Assembly (NCBI GenBank): GCA_030424825.1
Contig: JAUHWE010000028.1
Coordinates: 1 to 15,217 of the forward strand
Direction: 5' to 3'
Source: Verrucomicrobiia bacterium
GTDB lineage: Bacteria; Verrucomicrobiota; Verrucomicrobiia; Opitutales; Opitutaceae
DNA length: 15,217 nt
The notes under the pieces are model-generated. The model saw nothing but the letters and a program-made list of their open reading frames with translations, was not told where the DNA came from and searched no databases. Of this stretch, positions 7,511 to 13,992 are shown piece after piece (the stretch's first letter is position 1; each line of letters begins with the position of its first letter). Position numbers and translations under genes: made by a program.

Positions 7511-8899
7511 CTACTTCCTGTTCTTCTTCTCCCAGGCGGCGTCGACTTCGGCTTTGGTTTTCCCAATCGCGTTGCGGCTATGGTAGAGGGCGTCGCGCTC
7601 GGTCTGGATTCCTTTATCGCCTTGGGAATCCATCCATTGCTGGAGCTTTCCTTTGAGCTTTCGAATCGTCGCTTTGTACTCGGGATTCTCCGCAAGATTG
7701 TTCATTTCGAGTGGATCCATTTGGCAATCGAACAACTCCAGTTCAGGGCGATGCTGATAGCGGCGCACAAATTCCTGGGCATGCTTGTCTCCCGATTGGG
7801 CTTTCTCGATCATCGACTGAAACGCAGGGGATTGAGTTAATGCATTCGTGTATTTCGCATCTGGATTCAGATTCCAAACCAGGCGAAACCGGTCGTCACG
7901 AACCGTACGGATCGGATACTCATCCGTGCCATTGATGATGCCTCTCGTGGTCACCTCTCCATACACGTAGTCTTTATGGCTACTAGTCTCTCCTTTCAGC
8001 AAGGAAACCATGCTCTTCCCATCAAGTACCTTCGCTGGCTGACCGCCCGCTGCTTCTATGAAAGTAGGCAACACATCAGTGTATTCCACCAACGCATCTG
8101 TCGTCGTTCCCGGTGAAACCATCCCCGGCCAGCGAACAATCATCGCCGACTGCAGGCCATTTCCATAGCACGTCCACTTGGCAAACGGAAAGGCGTTCCC
8201 TTGTTCCGAAACAACCATGACGAGCGTGTTGTCGCGAAGTCCGTGCTTATCCAAGAGGCTCAATATTTCTCCCACTTGGGAATCGTAGTAGGTTATCTCG
8301 GCGAGGTAGTTGCTGAAGTCCTCCCGCATGCGGGGTGTATCCACGATATACGGTGGCAGGATCACCTTGTCTCGGGGATAGAGCGAGGCGTCGCCTTTGT
8401 TCCACGGAGAGTGCGGTTCGTTCGAAGTGGCAAATAAACAAAAGGGCGTGTCGCTAGCGTTCGATTCCGACATCAACGTATCGATCGCATCCATGTCCGG
8501 ATTATTTTTCACTCCGCTGTATTCAAACGGAAACACCTCCTTGGGAGCAACGTGCGTCTTTCCTGACAGAGCCACGCGATAGCCAAGGTCGCCGAGGTAG
8601 TGAACCACGCTTTTCGTCCCCGGCTTGGCGAATGTGTGATTCGGATACGCGCCCGAATTAAAGGGATACAATCCTGTGTAGATATTATGCCGCGTCGGCG
8701 AACACATCGAAGCGGCTTGAAAACAACGCTCGAACTTCATCCCTTCCGTCGCCAGGTGGTCGATATGGGGTGTGTGCGCCTGTCCCCCATAGCAACCGAT
8801 GTCTCGATAGGTTAGGTCATCGGCAATGATGAATACCAAATTGGGTTTGGCATAACCCACAGTTGCAGCGAGAAGGAGCAAGGGAAAGAGCAGTTTCAT
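7511..8899 (-). CDS. Exported formylglycine-dependent sulfatase, sulfamidase-like subgroup
   Basis: A 462-residue family S1 sulfatase. Residues 1-17 are a clear signal peptide (hydrophobic MKLLFPLLLLAATVGYA) with no lipobox. Metal-binding 'ADD' is at 26-28. 'CSPTR' at 66-70 is the modification motif in which Cys66 is converted to formylglycine by an FGE-type enzyme that is not in this window. Further active-site residues are Lys114 and His116 ('GKTH'), His163 ('EPHSP') and Lys241 ('AKW'). The usual 'SD(N/H)G' metal motif reads 'SEQG' (231-234), so Glu232 replaces Asp. The phrase 'SEQGNAFPFAKWTCYGNG' recalls the N-sulfoglucosamine sulfohydrolase-like branch, but substrate cannot be assigned. 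The gene likely serves release of sulfate from algal or animal glycans. Start ATG at 8897-8899 begins the signal peptide and has no Shine-Dalgarno. The stop codon lies in GTAGCGGGC, a motif of the neighbouring repeats. Confidence 0.93.
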   Translation of the reverse strand: MKLLFPLLLLAATVGYAKPNLVFIIADDLTYRDIGCYGGQAHTPHIDHLATEGMKFERCFQAASMCSPTRHNIYTGLYPFNSGAYPNHTFAKPGTKSVVHYLGDLGYRVALSGKTHVAPKEVFPFEYSGVKNNPDMDAIDTLMSESNASDTPFCLFATSNEPHSPWNKGDASLYPRDKVILPPYIVDTPRMREDFSNYLAEITYYDSQVGEILSLLDKHGLRDNTLVMVVSEQGNAFPFAKWTCYGNGLQSAMIVRWPGMVSPGTTTDALVEYTDVLPTFIEAAGGQPAKVLDGKSMVSLLKGETSSHKDYVYGEVTTRGIINGTDEYPIRTVRDDRFRLVWNLNPDAKYTNALTQSPAFQSMIEKAQSGDKHAQEFVRRYQHRPELELFDCQMDPLEMNNLAENPEYKATIRKLKGKLQQWMDSQGDKGIQTERDALYHSRNAIGKTKAEVDAAWEKKNRK

Positions 8900-9019
8900 C
8901 AGGGAATCAAGCGATAGACTGCCGTTTTTCGCAAAACAATTCAGTAATTGCGAGCAGGTCGGTCATCGAATTTTCTACTAAAAAATTTCGCCCTGCCCTC
9001 GTCTATGCGAAAGCTCACC
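8900..9019. other. Upstream region of the sulfatase gene
   Basis: These 120 bases before the sulfatase start should hold its promoter, but I see no convincing -35/-10 pair or operator-like dyad. The palindromic element at 9020-9098 follows. Confidence 0.3.
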
Positions 9020-9098
9020 CCGTAGGGCTAGCGCTCGCGCTAGGCCGCGTTATTCCCATCGAGACCTTGCTTACGCGGCATAGCGCGAAGCCCTACGG
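9020..9098. repeat. Palindromic element with GTAGGGCT/AGCCCTAC ends
   Basis: The ends CCGTAGGGCT (9020-9029) and AGCCCTACGG (9089-9098) are perfect inverted repeats. An inner pair (GGCCGCGT against ACGCGGC) continues an interrupted stem. It resembles the internal module at 7400-7425 (GCGGCGTAGCGC...GCCCTAC), so the two probably belong to one family. It lies between the divergence-side of the sulfatase gene and the end of the Dabb gene. Confidence 0.65.
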
Positions 9099-9179
9099 AA
9101 ATGTGGTGGGACGATCTCAGCCTCCGTTTGCGACTCTCCAAAAGACAAATTTACCGGAAAGCTCAAACGAGTCCGTGAC

Positions 9180-9217
9180 AAAAAAATCGCGGCCGAGAGC
9201 ATTGTCTCAACCGCGAT
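9180..9217 (-). terminator. Rho-independent terminator of the Dabb gene
   Basis: Read on the minus strand, ATCGCGG pairs with CCGCGAT, then after a small internal loop GAGA pairs with TCTC around a six-base loop. A run of seven T follows (A-run 9180-9186 on +). It lies 37 bases after the stop of the Dabb-domain gene and is the only textbook intrinsic terminator in the window. Confidence 0.85.
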
Positions 9218-9254
9218 CTGAAAGGGTGTGAAATTGGCTAAGCTGCCAATACCG

Positions 9255-9638
9255 TTAATTGGTAATATCGAAGGTGGTACTTGACTCTCTGATCGGAAGG
9301 TAAACTTCGTACCATTTCTTTTGGGCGGCGCTGCCGGCGTAATCCTTCAGTGCTTGCTCGGATGCAAATTCCATCACGAACGCGTGAGACTTCTCCCCTT
9401 GCACCTTAATGGAGCGAATCCATACCCGAGTACAGCCATCGTACTCCTTCGCGATTGTCTTAACCCCGTCAAGGGCAGCCTTAATTTGATTATCAGTCGC
9501 ATCCGCTTTCCACGATACAGTAACGACGTGGATCACCGAGTGAGGTGTCGTCGGATTCTTGTGATGGGCAGCGTTTGCTGAGAGAGCGCCAAACGCAATA
9601 AATGCGGCGCCTAGTAGGATCATTACGATTTTTTTCAT
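9255..9638 (-). CDS. Exported Dabb-domain (stress-responsive A/B barrel) protein
   Basis: A 127-residue protein with an evident signal peptide: MKKIVMILL, then a hydrophobic run ending 'LSANA' near residue 23. The mature part (about 33-125) matches the Dabb fold: 'VIHVVTVSWKADATDNQIKA', a central 'GCTRVWIRSI', 'SHAFVMEFASEQALKDYAGS' and a terminal 'KWYEVYLPI'. Family members are dimeric ferredoxin-like barrels with varied or unknown functions, including some polyketide cyclases. Their export is less usual than the cytosolic form and leaves the role open. It is a single-gene transcript with its own terminator at 9180-9217. The start ATG (9636-9638) opens the signal peptide and has no Shine-Dalgarno. 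Confidence 0.85.
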   Translation of the reverse strand: MKKIVMILLGAAFIAFGALSANAAHHKNPTTPHSVIHVVTVSWKADATDNQIKAALDGVKTIAKEYDGCTRVWIRSIKVQGEKSHAFVMEFASEQALKDYAGSAAQKKWYEVYLPIRESSTTFDITN

Positions 9639-10046
9639 TAGTCAGTTTATTAGGTTATCGAATAAAGGGATCTGCCCCAAGGACAGCACGAATTGATTTA
9701 AGTTCGGACCGCGATCGAAGCGCAAGCAGTTTAGCGAAAGAAGCTTCGACAGGCATTCGAATCTTCAACGCTCGTCCAACCCGTAAGAATGCGATTAAAT
9801 TCGTCTTTTCTTAGCTTCATAGGGCCTAACCCGCAATCCGTCACCAAATTGTCGCAAAACAAGACAAGTTGGACCTTCGGCCACCTTAGTTTTAAAACTC
9901 AGGTCAAACAGGGATCCGAAGGTCTTTTCCCGCTCAGGTTGATCGAAAATCCCCATTGTCTCGGAGGCCCATCCGCAAATGATTTGAAACGTCCAGAATA
10001 CCCATTAAGTGTGATCCAATCAATCATTGGAACGTGTCCCATTGCC
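9639..10046. other. Divergent intergenic region
   Basis: These 408 bases separate the divergent Dabb and alpha/beta-hydrolase genes and must carry both promoters. The upstream part of the plus frame stays open from 9789, but its residues look non-coding and the signal peptide starts only at 10047. Small dyads exist: GTTTTAAAAC near 9890 and CCAAT-CAATC-ATTGG at 10016-10030. I see no promoter that I would assert, and no RNA gene. Confidence 0.4.
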
Positions 10047-10967
10047 ATGAAAACACTATACTTCTCACTTGTATTATTGCTTGCCTCAGCCTCTCAATCG
10101 TTCGCCCAAAACAACGATCGCAACAAAGGGACGAACGTCGCCAAGGAGGGACTCGCCATGTTCGAATCGCATCAATTCCACGGGATGCCCTACCGGCTTT
10201 TGCTGCCGGTCAATTACGACCCGAACAAGACCTATCCACTCATTCTAAACCTGCATGGCCGCGCGGGCATCGGCGACGACAACGTAAGCCAGCTCCGAGC
10301 CTGGTCGAAAATTTTCACGACCGAATCCTGGCGTAAGAAATACCCATGCATCATGGTCGCTCCGCAGTCTTGGGATTCCTGGAGCATTTTCAATGAGCGT
10401 TACCCAAGAGTCTCTGAACGGGAAATCGAAGGACTGCCGGCACATTGGCACTCACGCCTTAAAGAAGGTCGCTACCCCGCTGACTACGTATCCACCGGCA
10501 GCTTGACACTTGCATTCTTGCTGCTCGACCAAATGGCTCGTGACTACCACGTCGATGAGGATCGTGTCTATGTCCTTGGCCATTCCATGGGTGGCTTTGG
10601 TTCCTGGAACGCGCTTTGGGCAGACCCGGATCGCTTCGCAGCCGCTATCCCCAGCGCTGGGGGATTGCTACCCTGGAAAAGTGTATCCAAATTCAAAAAC
10701 GTGCCGATTTGGGCCTTTCATGGAAATGCCGATCCTACGGTGCCGTTCGAATTCACAAAGGAGATATTCGATCAGCTTTCCAAGATCAGGGGCAATATGA
10801 AATTCACCGAGCTCGATGGGGTAAAGCACAACGCCGCCGATTTTGGTTTCGCTTATGAGGGCGACGATCCAAACAAAGGCTGGATCACCCATCATGCGAG
10901 CAACCGTACTAGCAAAACCGAAAATGTCTGGGATTGGCTGTTCCAACAGAAACGAGTCCGCAAATAG
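10047..10967 (+). CDS. Exported alpha/beta-hydrolase, predicted esterase/peptidase (COG4099-like)
   Basis: From ATG 10047 the protein has 306 residues with a typical signal peptide, MKTLYFSLVLLLASASQSFA, cleaved near Ala20-Gln21. The longer open frame from 9789 is rejected because its extra residues hide this signal. The fold is seen in 'YPLILNLHGRAGIGDDN' (oxyanion region), 'YVLGHSMGGFGSWNAL' with nucleophile Ser180, 'IWAFHGNADPTVPF' with Asp229, and 'LDGVKHNA' with probable catalytic His261. This matches poly(3-hydroxybutyrate) depolymerase/LpqC-like esterases often annotated as prolyl-oligopeptidase-family or predicted peptidases. Likely action is on ester bonds of extracellular polymers such as acetylated or feruloylated glycans; substrate is not defined. 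It is monocistronic, facing the convergent repeat-rich junction. Confidence 0.88.
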   Translation: MKTLYFSLVLLLASASQSFAQNNDRNKGTNVAKEGLAMFESHQFHGMPYRLLLPVNYDPNKTYPLILNLHGRAGIGDDNVSQLRAWSKIFTTESWRKKYPCIMVAPQSWDSWSIFNERYPRVSEREIEGLPAHWHSRLKEGRYPADYVSTGSLTLAFLLLDQMARDYHVDEDRVYVLGHSMGGFGSWNALWADPDRFAAAIPSAGGLLPWKSVSKFKNVPIWAFHGNADPTVPFEFTKEIFDQLSKIRGNMKFTELDGVKHNAADFGFAYEGDDPNKGWITHHASNRTSKTENVWDWLFQQKRVRK

Positions 10968-11019
10968 GGATCAGATTGAAGACGCCGGTCCTATTTTATT
11001 TCCTAACGATGCACGTCTA

Positions 11020-11208
11020 AGAGAGTGTCCAATAAGTCGATTTCACTCATTGAACGAAAGCGTAGGGCGGGGTCGTCGGAGACCCCGACCTGTCGGTGGT
11101 TGACCCGCCAATTGGGATGAATGTCGCCTCGGCGAGACGACCTACAATATTAGACAGGAGAATATCTGCCCATATCGTGCTTCGATTGAGAATAAGTGGA
11201 CACTTTCT
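11020..11208. repeat. Segment bounded by 12-base inverted repeats
   Basis: AGAGAGTGTCCA (11020-11031) and the reverse complement of 11197-11208 (AGAAAGTGTCCA) agree at 11 of 12 positions. GTGTCCA-type ends occur on insertion sequences. The 189-base segment between them contains a separate palindrome and no transposase, so it may be a MITE-like remnant. Two ends alone are thin evidence. Confidence 0.4.
11062..11146. repeat. GTAGGG...CCTAC palindromic element
   Basis: The segment starts GTAGGGCG and ends ACCTACA. It contains a 7-bp perfect hairpin CGGGGTC/GACCCCG (11068-11087) and a small CGCC/GGCG hairpin (11125-11134). GTCGG (11075, 11092) and CCGAC (11085) allow two alternative stems. It is of the same general style as the GTAGGGC elements at 7328 and 9020. 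Confidence 0.5.
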
Positions 11209-11400
11209 AAGATCGATGGCCGACATGATAGCGCCGCCTCGCGACGCAACTCCACCGAGTTCAGCTCGAAGCGCTCGGTCAGCCATTCGGTGTGAAGTCT
11301 GCAAAAATCCCAATCGATACGATCGCCCAACGCGATACAACAGGGCTAGTCTTCGATTTCTGCTATGCGAGAGATCTGCCTGCCCGTCTCAGCCTTAGCG

Positions 11401-11463
11401 TGTCGGTCTAACCCGCCCTTTTGCCTATGATCGCCGGGTCAACGAACCAACCTACAACGCTAG
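11401..11463. repeat. Diverged second copy of the right half of the 11062 element
   Basis: TGTCGGT, ACCCGCC, ATGA/TCGCC and CCTACAA...TAGA recur in the same order as in 11091-11153, with start and end both offset by 310 bases. The inner part is poorly conserved. Confidence 0.35.
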
Positions 11464-11521
11464 ATTCTGAAAGTAAATCGTAGGATTAGCTCTTAATGCC
11501 GGGATCCCAGGCATCTAAAAA

Positions 11522-11538
11522 TCGCGGCCTAAAGCCGC
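11522..11538. repeat. Short REP-like hairpin
   Basis: CGCGGC-CTAAA-GCCGC forms a five-base GC stem with a five-base loop, flanked by AAAAAT and CTCG. Such sequences are typical of REP-type extragenic palindromes. Confidence 0.4.
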
Positions 11539-11584
11539 TCGTAAACAAATAAAGCATCCCCGGTGCAAGCCCCGAGGTATTCTA

Positions 11585-11699
11585 AGGTAGCGGACGATCT
11601 CCGAGCGCCCACCCGATAGATACACCAATGGGCGCTCGGAGATCGCCCGCTACCAATGTCAGCAACCAAGCAAGCTTCGAGGTATTTACCCGAAGGGAA
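11585..11699 (-). repeat. Two-hairpin intergenic repeat, copy 2
   Basis: Same 115-base element as at 7034-7148, offset exactly 4551 bases, no indels, three substitutions. The 26-base arms are 11586-11611 and 11629-11654 with a 17-base loop; the small hairpin is 11675-11695. The only stem mismatch is A11594 against C11646, again a G.U pair if transcribed from the minus strand, and at a different stem position from the mismatch of copy 1. It ends 62 bases beyond the stop of the minus-strand dehydrogenase gene, so it could be part of that transcript's 3' end. Confidence 0.85.
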
Positions 11700-11761
11700 A
11701 TAACAACAATTTACGGAATGGAAATGCTACCGCTGTCTGTGTTTCACAAGCAGACGCAAGT

Positions 11762-13192
11762 TTACTCCACCGGAACCAAGCGGTGCAAAGAACCACTATT
11801 AGGACTTCTCGTATTCAGAGCGACATAGATCAGTCCGTCAGGTCCGGTGGCGATGTCGCGAACGCGCCCTTGCTTCTTCAGGATCGTCTCAACATGGACA
11901 ACTTTCTTATCCTGGATAACAATACGCTGTACTTCTTCTGCCGACATGCCGGTTGCCAGCAAATTGTACTTCCAGCCCGGAAATGCGTCACCCTCATAAA
12001 AATCGATTCCCGCAGTGGCGATAGACGGCAGCCAGTAGTGTACCGGTTGTTCCATTCCATCCTTGTGAGTAAATTCGGTCCAAGGAGTCCCGTCATAGTT
12101 CATTCCATACGTTATGACCGGCCATCCGTAGTTCAGCCCCTTTTGTATCAGATTCAGCTCGTCGCCCCCTCTCGGCCCATGTTCCGTCTCCCACAAGTCA
12201 CCCGTCAGCGGATGCAAGTCCAGTCCCTGAGGGTTGCGATTTCCGTAGCACCAGATGCTCTGATAAGCATTCTTCTCGTTGTAGAAAGGATTGTCCTTGG
12301 GAACGCGGCCATCGTCGTGGATCCGATGGATCTTACCATGAGGCACGGTAATGTCCTGTGCCGGGTCCCCCTCCTGGCGTTCGCCGATGCTGAAGAACAG
12401 GTATCCATCCTTGAATACAAAACGGGATCCGTAATGGCCGCCTTTAGTCGTGTGGAATTTTGGCGGCACTTTGAAGATGTCCTCTTGATCCACCCATTTG
12501 TTGTTTTTGATACGGCCTCGCACGACCGCTGTCATGGATGCCGTTTTCCCATCCACCTTGGCTCCCGCGTCCTCGCTATAGGATAGATAGATCCAGCCAT
12601 TGCGGTTATAGTCAGGATGCGGCGCCACTTCCAGAAGCCCGCCTTGCCCCACAGCCAACACCTCTGGAGTGCCTTTGATCTCCTTCTTTTTGCCATCTCG
12701 GACTTGCCAGAGAATACCATCGCGCTGGGTCAACAACATCGACTCGTCCGGAAGGAAGGCGATCGACCACAGAATATCGTCCAGCTCGAGAACCTTTTCC
12801 AATTTGAACTTGTGATATTGGGTGGTGAATATCCCATCCTTCGGCATTACTTTTTTCAGAAGGTCGGTCGTCTCGGCCAAGTACTTCTGCTCACGCATGA
12901 AAATGATGAGGCTGCGGATCTGCTCCTCTGAAAGCACCCCTTTCCAAGGGACCATGCCCAGTTCGGGAACCCCTTCACGAATCACCTTGGCGATCTCCTC
13001 GTCCGACCCGCCCCATTTCCAAACATCGTCAATCAAGGAACTCCCCTGTCCCCCTTCGCCATTCTGCCCGTGACATTGGGCACAGTATTGTGTGTAGAGC
13101 TCCTTACTGCCTCCCGTTCCAATCCGGCTTTGACCGAATGCTTGAGAGCAAACCACGAGAGCGAGGACGATAATGGCGACAGGCGATTTCAT
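11762..13192 (-). CDS. Exported cytochrome c-PQQ-dependent sugar dehydrogenase fusion
   Basis: From the ATG at 13190-13192 the product has 476 residues with signal peptide MKSPVAIIVLALVVCSQAFG. The frame is open to an ATG at 13240, but that would place 16 polar residues before the signal. Residues 28-105 form a class I cytochrome c: heme motif 'CAQCH' (Cys37, Cys40, His41) and probable axial Met80 in 'ELGMVPWKG'. Residues 125-475 form the six-bladed propeller of soluble aldose dehydrogenases: 'GQGGLLEVAPHPDY', 'GHYGSRFVF', 'GNRNPQGLDLHP', 'TEHGPRGGDELN', 'NYGWP' and 'GRVRDIATGPDG'. It should oxidise a sugar or alcohol in the periplasm using PQQ and pass electrons through its own heme. It is the second gene after 13246-13992. 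PQQ synthesis genes are not in view. Confidence 0.9.
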   Translation of the reverse strand: MKSPVAIIVLALVVCSQAFGQSRIGTGGSKELYTQYCAQCHGQNGEGGQGSSLIDDVWKWGGSDEEIAKVIREGVPELGMVPWKGVLSEEQIRSLIIFMREQKYLAETTDLLKKVMPKDGIFTTQYHKFKLEKVLELDDILWSIAFLPDESMLLTQRDGILWQVRDGKKKEIKGTPEVLAVGQGGLLEVAPHPDYNRNGWIYLSYSEDAGAKVDGKTASMTAVVRGRIKNNKWVDQEDIFKVPPKFHTTKGGHYGSRFVFKDGYLFFSIGERQEGDPAQDITVPHGKIHRIHDDGRVPKDNPFYNEKNAYQSIWCYGNRNPQGLDLHPLTGDLWETEHGPRGGDELNLIQKGLNYGWPVITYGMNYDGTPWTEFTHKDGMEQPVHYWLPSIATAGIDFYEGDAFPGWKYNLLATGMSAEEVQRIVIQDKKVVHVETILKKQGRVRDIATGPDGLIYVALNTRSPNSGSLHRLVPVE

Positions 13193-13245
13193 GGAAACAA
13201 TCAGTTTCGTATTTTCAGGAGAGTCAATAGTTTGAAGCATATCCG

Positions 13246-13992
13246 CTAGTTTGAGATTTTAAGATTTGCGTAATGGGCCACGGTCGAACCTTCAAACCAG
13301 AGAGCGACAGCGCCCTTCCCATTCGGTCCGGACTTGACGTCATTGACTATCAATGAGGGTTGCTCATTCCCATGAACGTAGAGTCGGGCTTTATCCCCCT
13401 CGACCACGACTTTAACCTTGGTCCAAGTCGCGGGCTGGAGATCGGCATAGGTTTCATACTTGCTAGGCGTTTCCTCGCGCAGCTTGTACCACGGATACTC
13501 GGGGTGTGAAATATACTGGGCGGAATGGTTGCGGCGTTCCTGGTCCTCCGCCCGTCCATTGGTCGGTCGCAGGTAAAAGCAATCGTAGGTCTTCATGTCC
13601 GGCTGCACACGGAAGGCCAACCCGACAAAGCCACGGGCCCCTCCGGAGGATCCAGGAGCAGGTTCGCCGGCGACTTCAAGTTCGATGGTTCCGTTGTGGA
13701 AATCATCCGCTACCACGATGAGGTGACTGAGGCGATCCGCTTCGCCCGCTGCCGGACCCGTACGGCCACTGGCAGCTTGTCGCGCCCGAGCCTCTGCAAT
13801 CTTTTTCTTCGCTTCCTCCGATATCTCAGCCTTCAGCGCTTTTTGGCCTTTGAAGGTGACCACCTCAACGACAGCGTTGTGGGGCTTAACGGCATTGGGA
13901 GAAGTCAGGTCTACCGTTTTCGAAATTCCCTGAGGAAGAAAAAAGACAGCTGAAGCAAACAGGACTAAATGGGGTCTAAGGGGCATTTTCAT
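13246..13992 (-). CDS. Exported lectin-fold protein, DUF1080/3-keto-disaccharide hydrolase-like
   Basis: A 248-residue protein with a signal peptide (MKMPLRPHLVLFASAVFFLPQGIS, about 24 residues). A charged, helix-prone, Lys/Ala-rich stretch at about 50-75 ('EEAKKKIAEARARQAA') precedes a beta-sandwich: 'DDFHNGTIELEVAG', 'GFVGLAFRVQPDMKTYDCFY', 'PATWTKVKVVVEGDKARLYV' and 'GKGAVALWFEGSTVAHYANLKI'. This is the concanavalin-like pattern of DUF1080 domains, some of which are 3-keto-disaccharide hydrolases. Whether this one is catalytic or only binds glycans is unclear. It is the first gene of a probable operon with the PQQ dehydrogenase, whose start lies 53 bases downstream of its stop. The start ATG at 13990-13992 is followed by a second Met at residue 3; the bases just before it (CTCTCCT) are pyrimidine-rich, not a Shine-Dalgarno. 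Confidence 0.75.
   Translation of the reverse strand: MKMPLRPHLVLFASAVFFLPQGISKTVDLTSPNAVKPHNAVVEVVTFKGQKALKAEISEEAKKKIAEARARQAASGRTGPAAGEADRLSHLIVVADDFHNGTIELEVAGEPAPGSSGGARGFVGLAFRVQPDMKTYDCFYLRPTNGRAEDQERRNHSAQYISHPEYPWYKLREETPSKYETYADLQPATWTKVKVVVEGDKARLYVHGNEQPSLIVNDVKSGPNGKGAVALWFEGSTVAHYANLKISN

Larger units (their letters stand above)
10968..11761. other. Repeat-rich convergent junction without a gene
   Basis: These 794 bases between the convergent hydrolase and dehydrogenase genes carry no frame that resembles a protein with confidence. They hold an inverted-repeat pair (11020-11208), a GTAGGG palindrome (11062-11146), a module similar to part of it at 11401-11463, a GCGGC/GCCGC hairpin (11522-11538), the second 115-base repeat (11585-11699) and a small hairpin at 11735-11755. 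A minus-strand frame around 11200-11345 contains 'GDRIDWDF', faintly like IS5-type transposases, but no longer match is seen. Confidence 0.6.

Noticed and set aside
7397..7840. Plus-strand frame overlapping the sulfatase 3' end
   Set aside because: Most of it is antisense to the sulfatase and the rest runs through palindromic repeats.
9789..10046. N-terminal extension of the alpha/beta-hydrolase frame
   Set aside because: The frame is open, but the residues before Met at 10047 show no conserved pattern and would bury a typical signal peptide inside the protein.
11783..12586. Long plus-strand frame of 267 codons inside the dehydrogenase gene
   Set aside because: It lies antisense to strongly conserved PQQ propeller motifs and has no recognisable protein pattern of its own.
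13193..13240. Upstream ATG for the cytochrome c-PQQ dehydrogenase
   Set aside because: It would add 16 mostly polar residues before a well-formed signal peptide, so the ATG at 13190-13192 is preferred.
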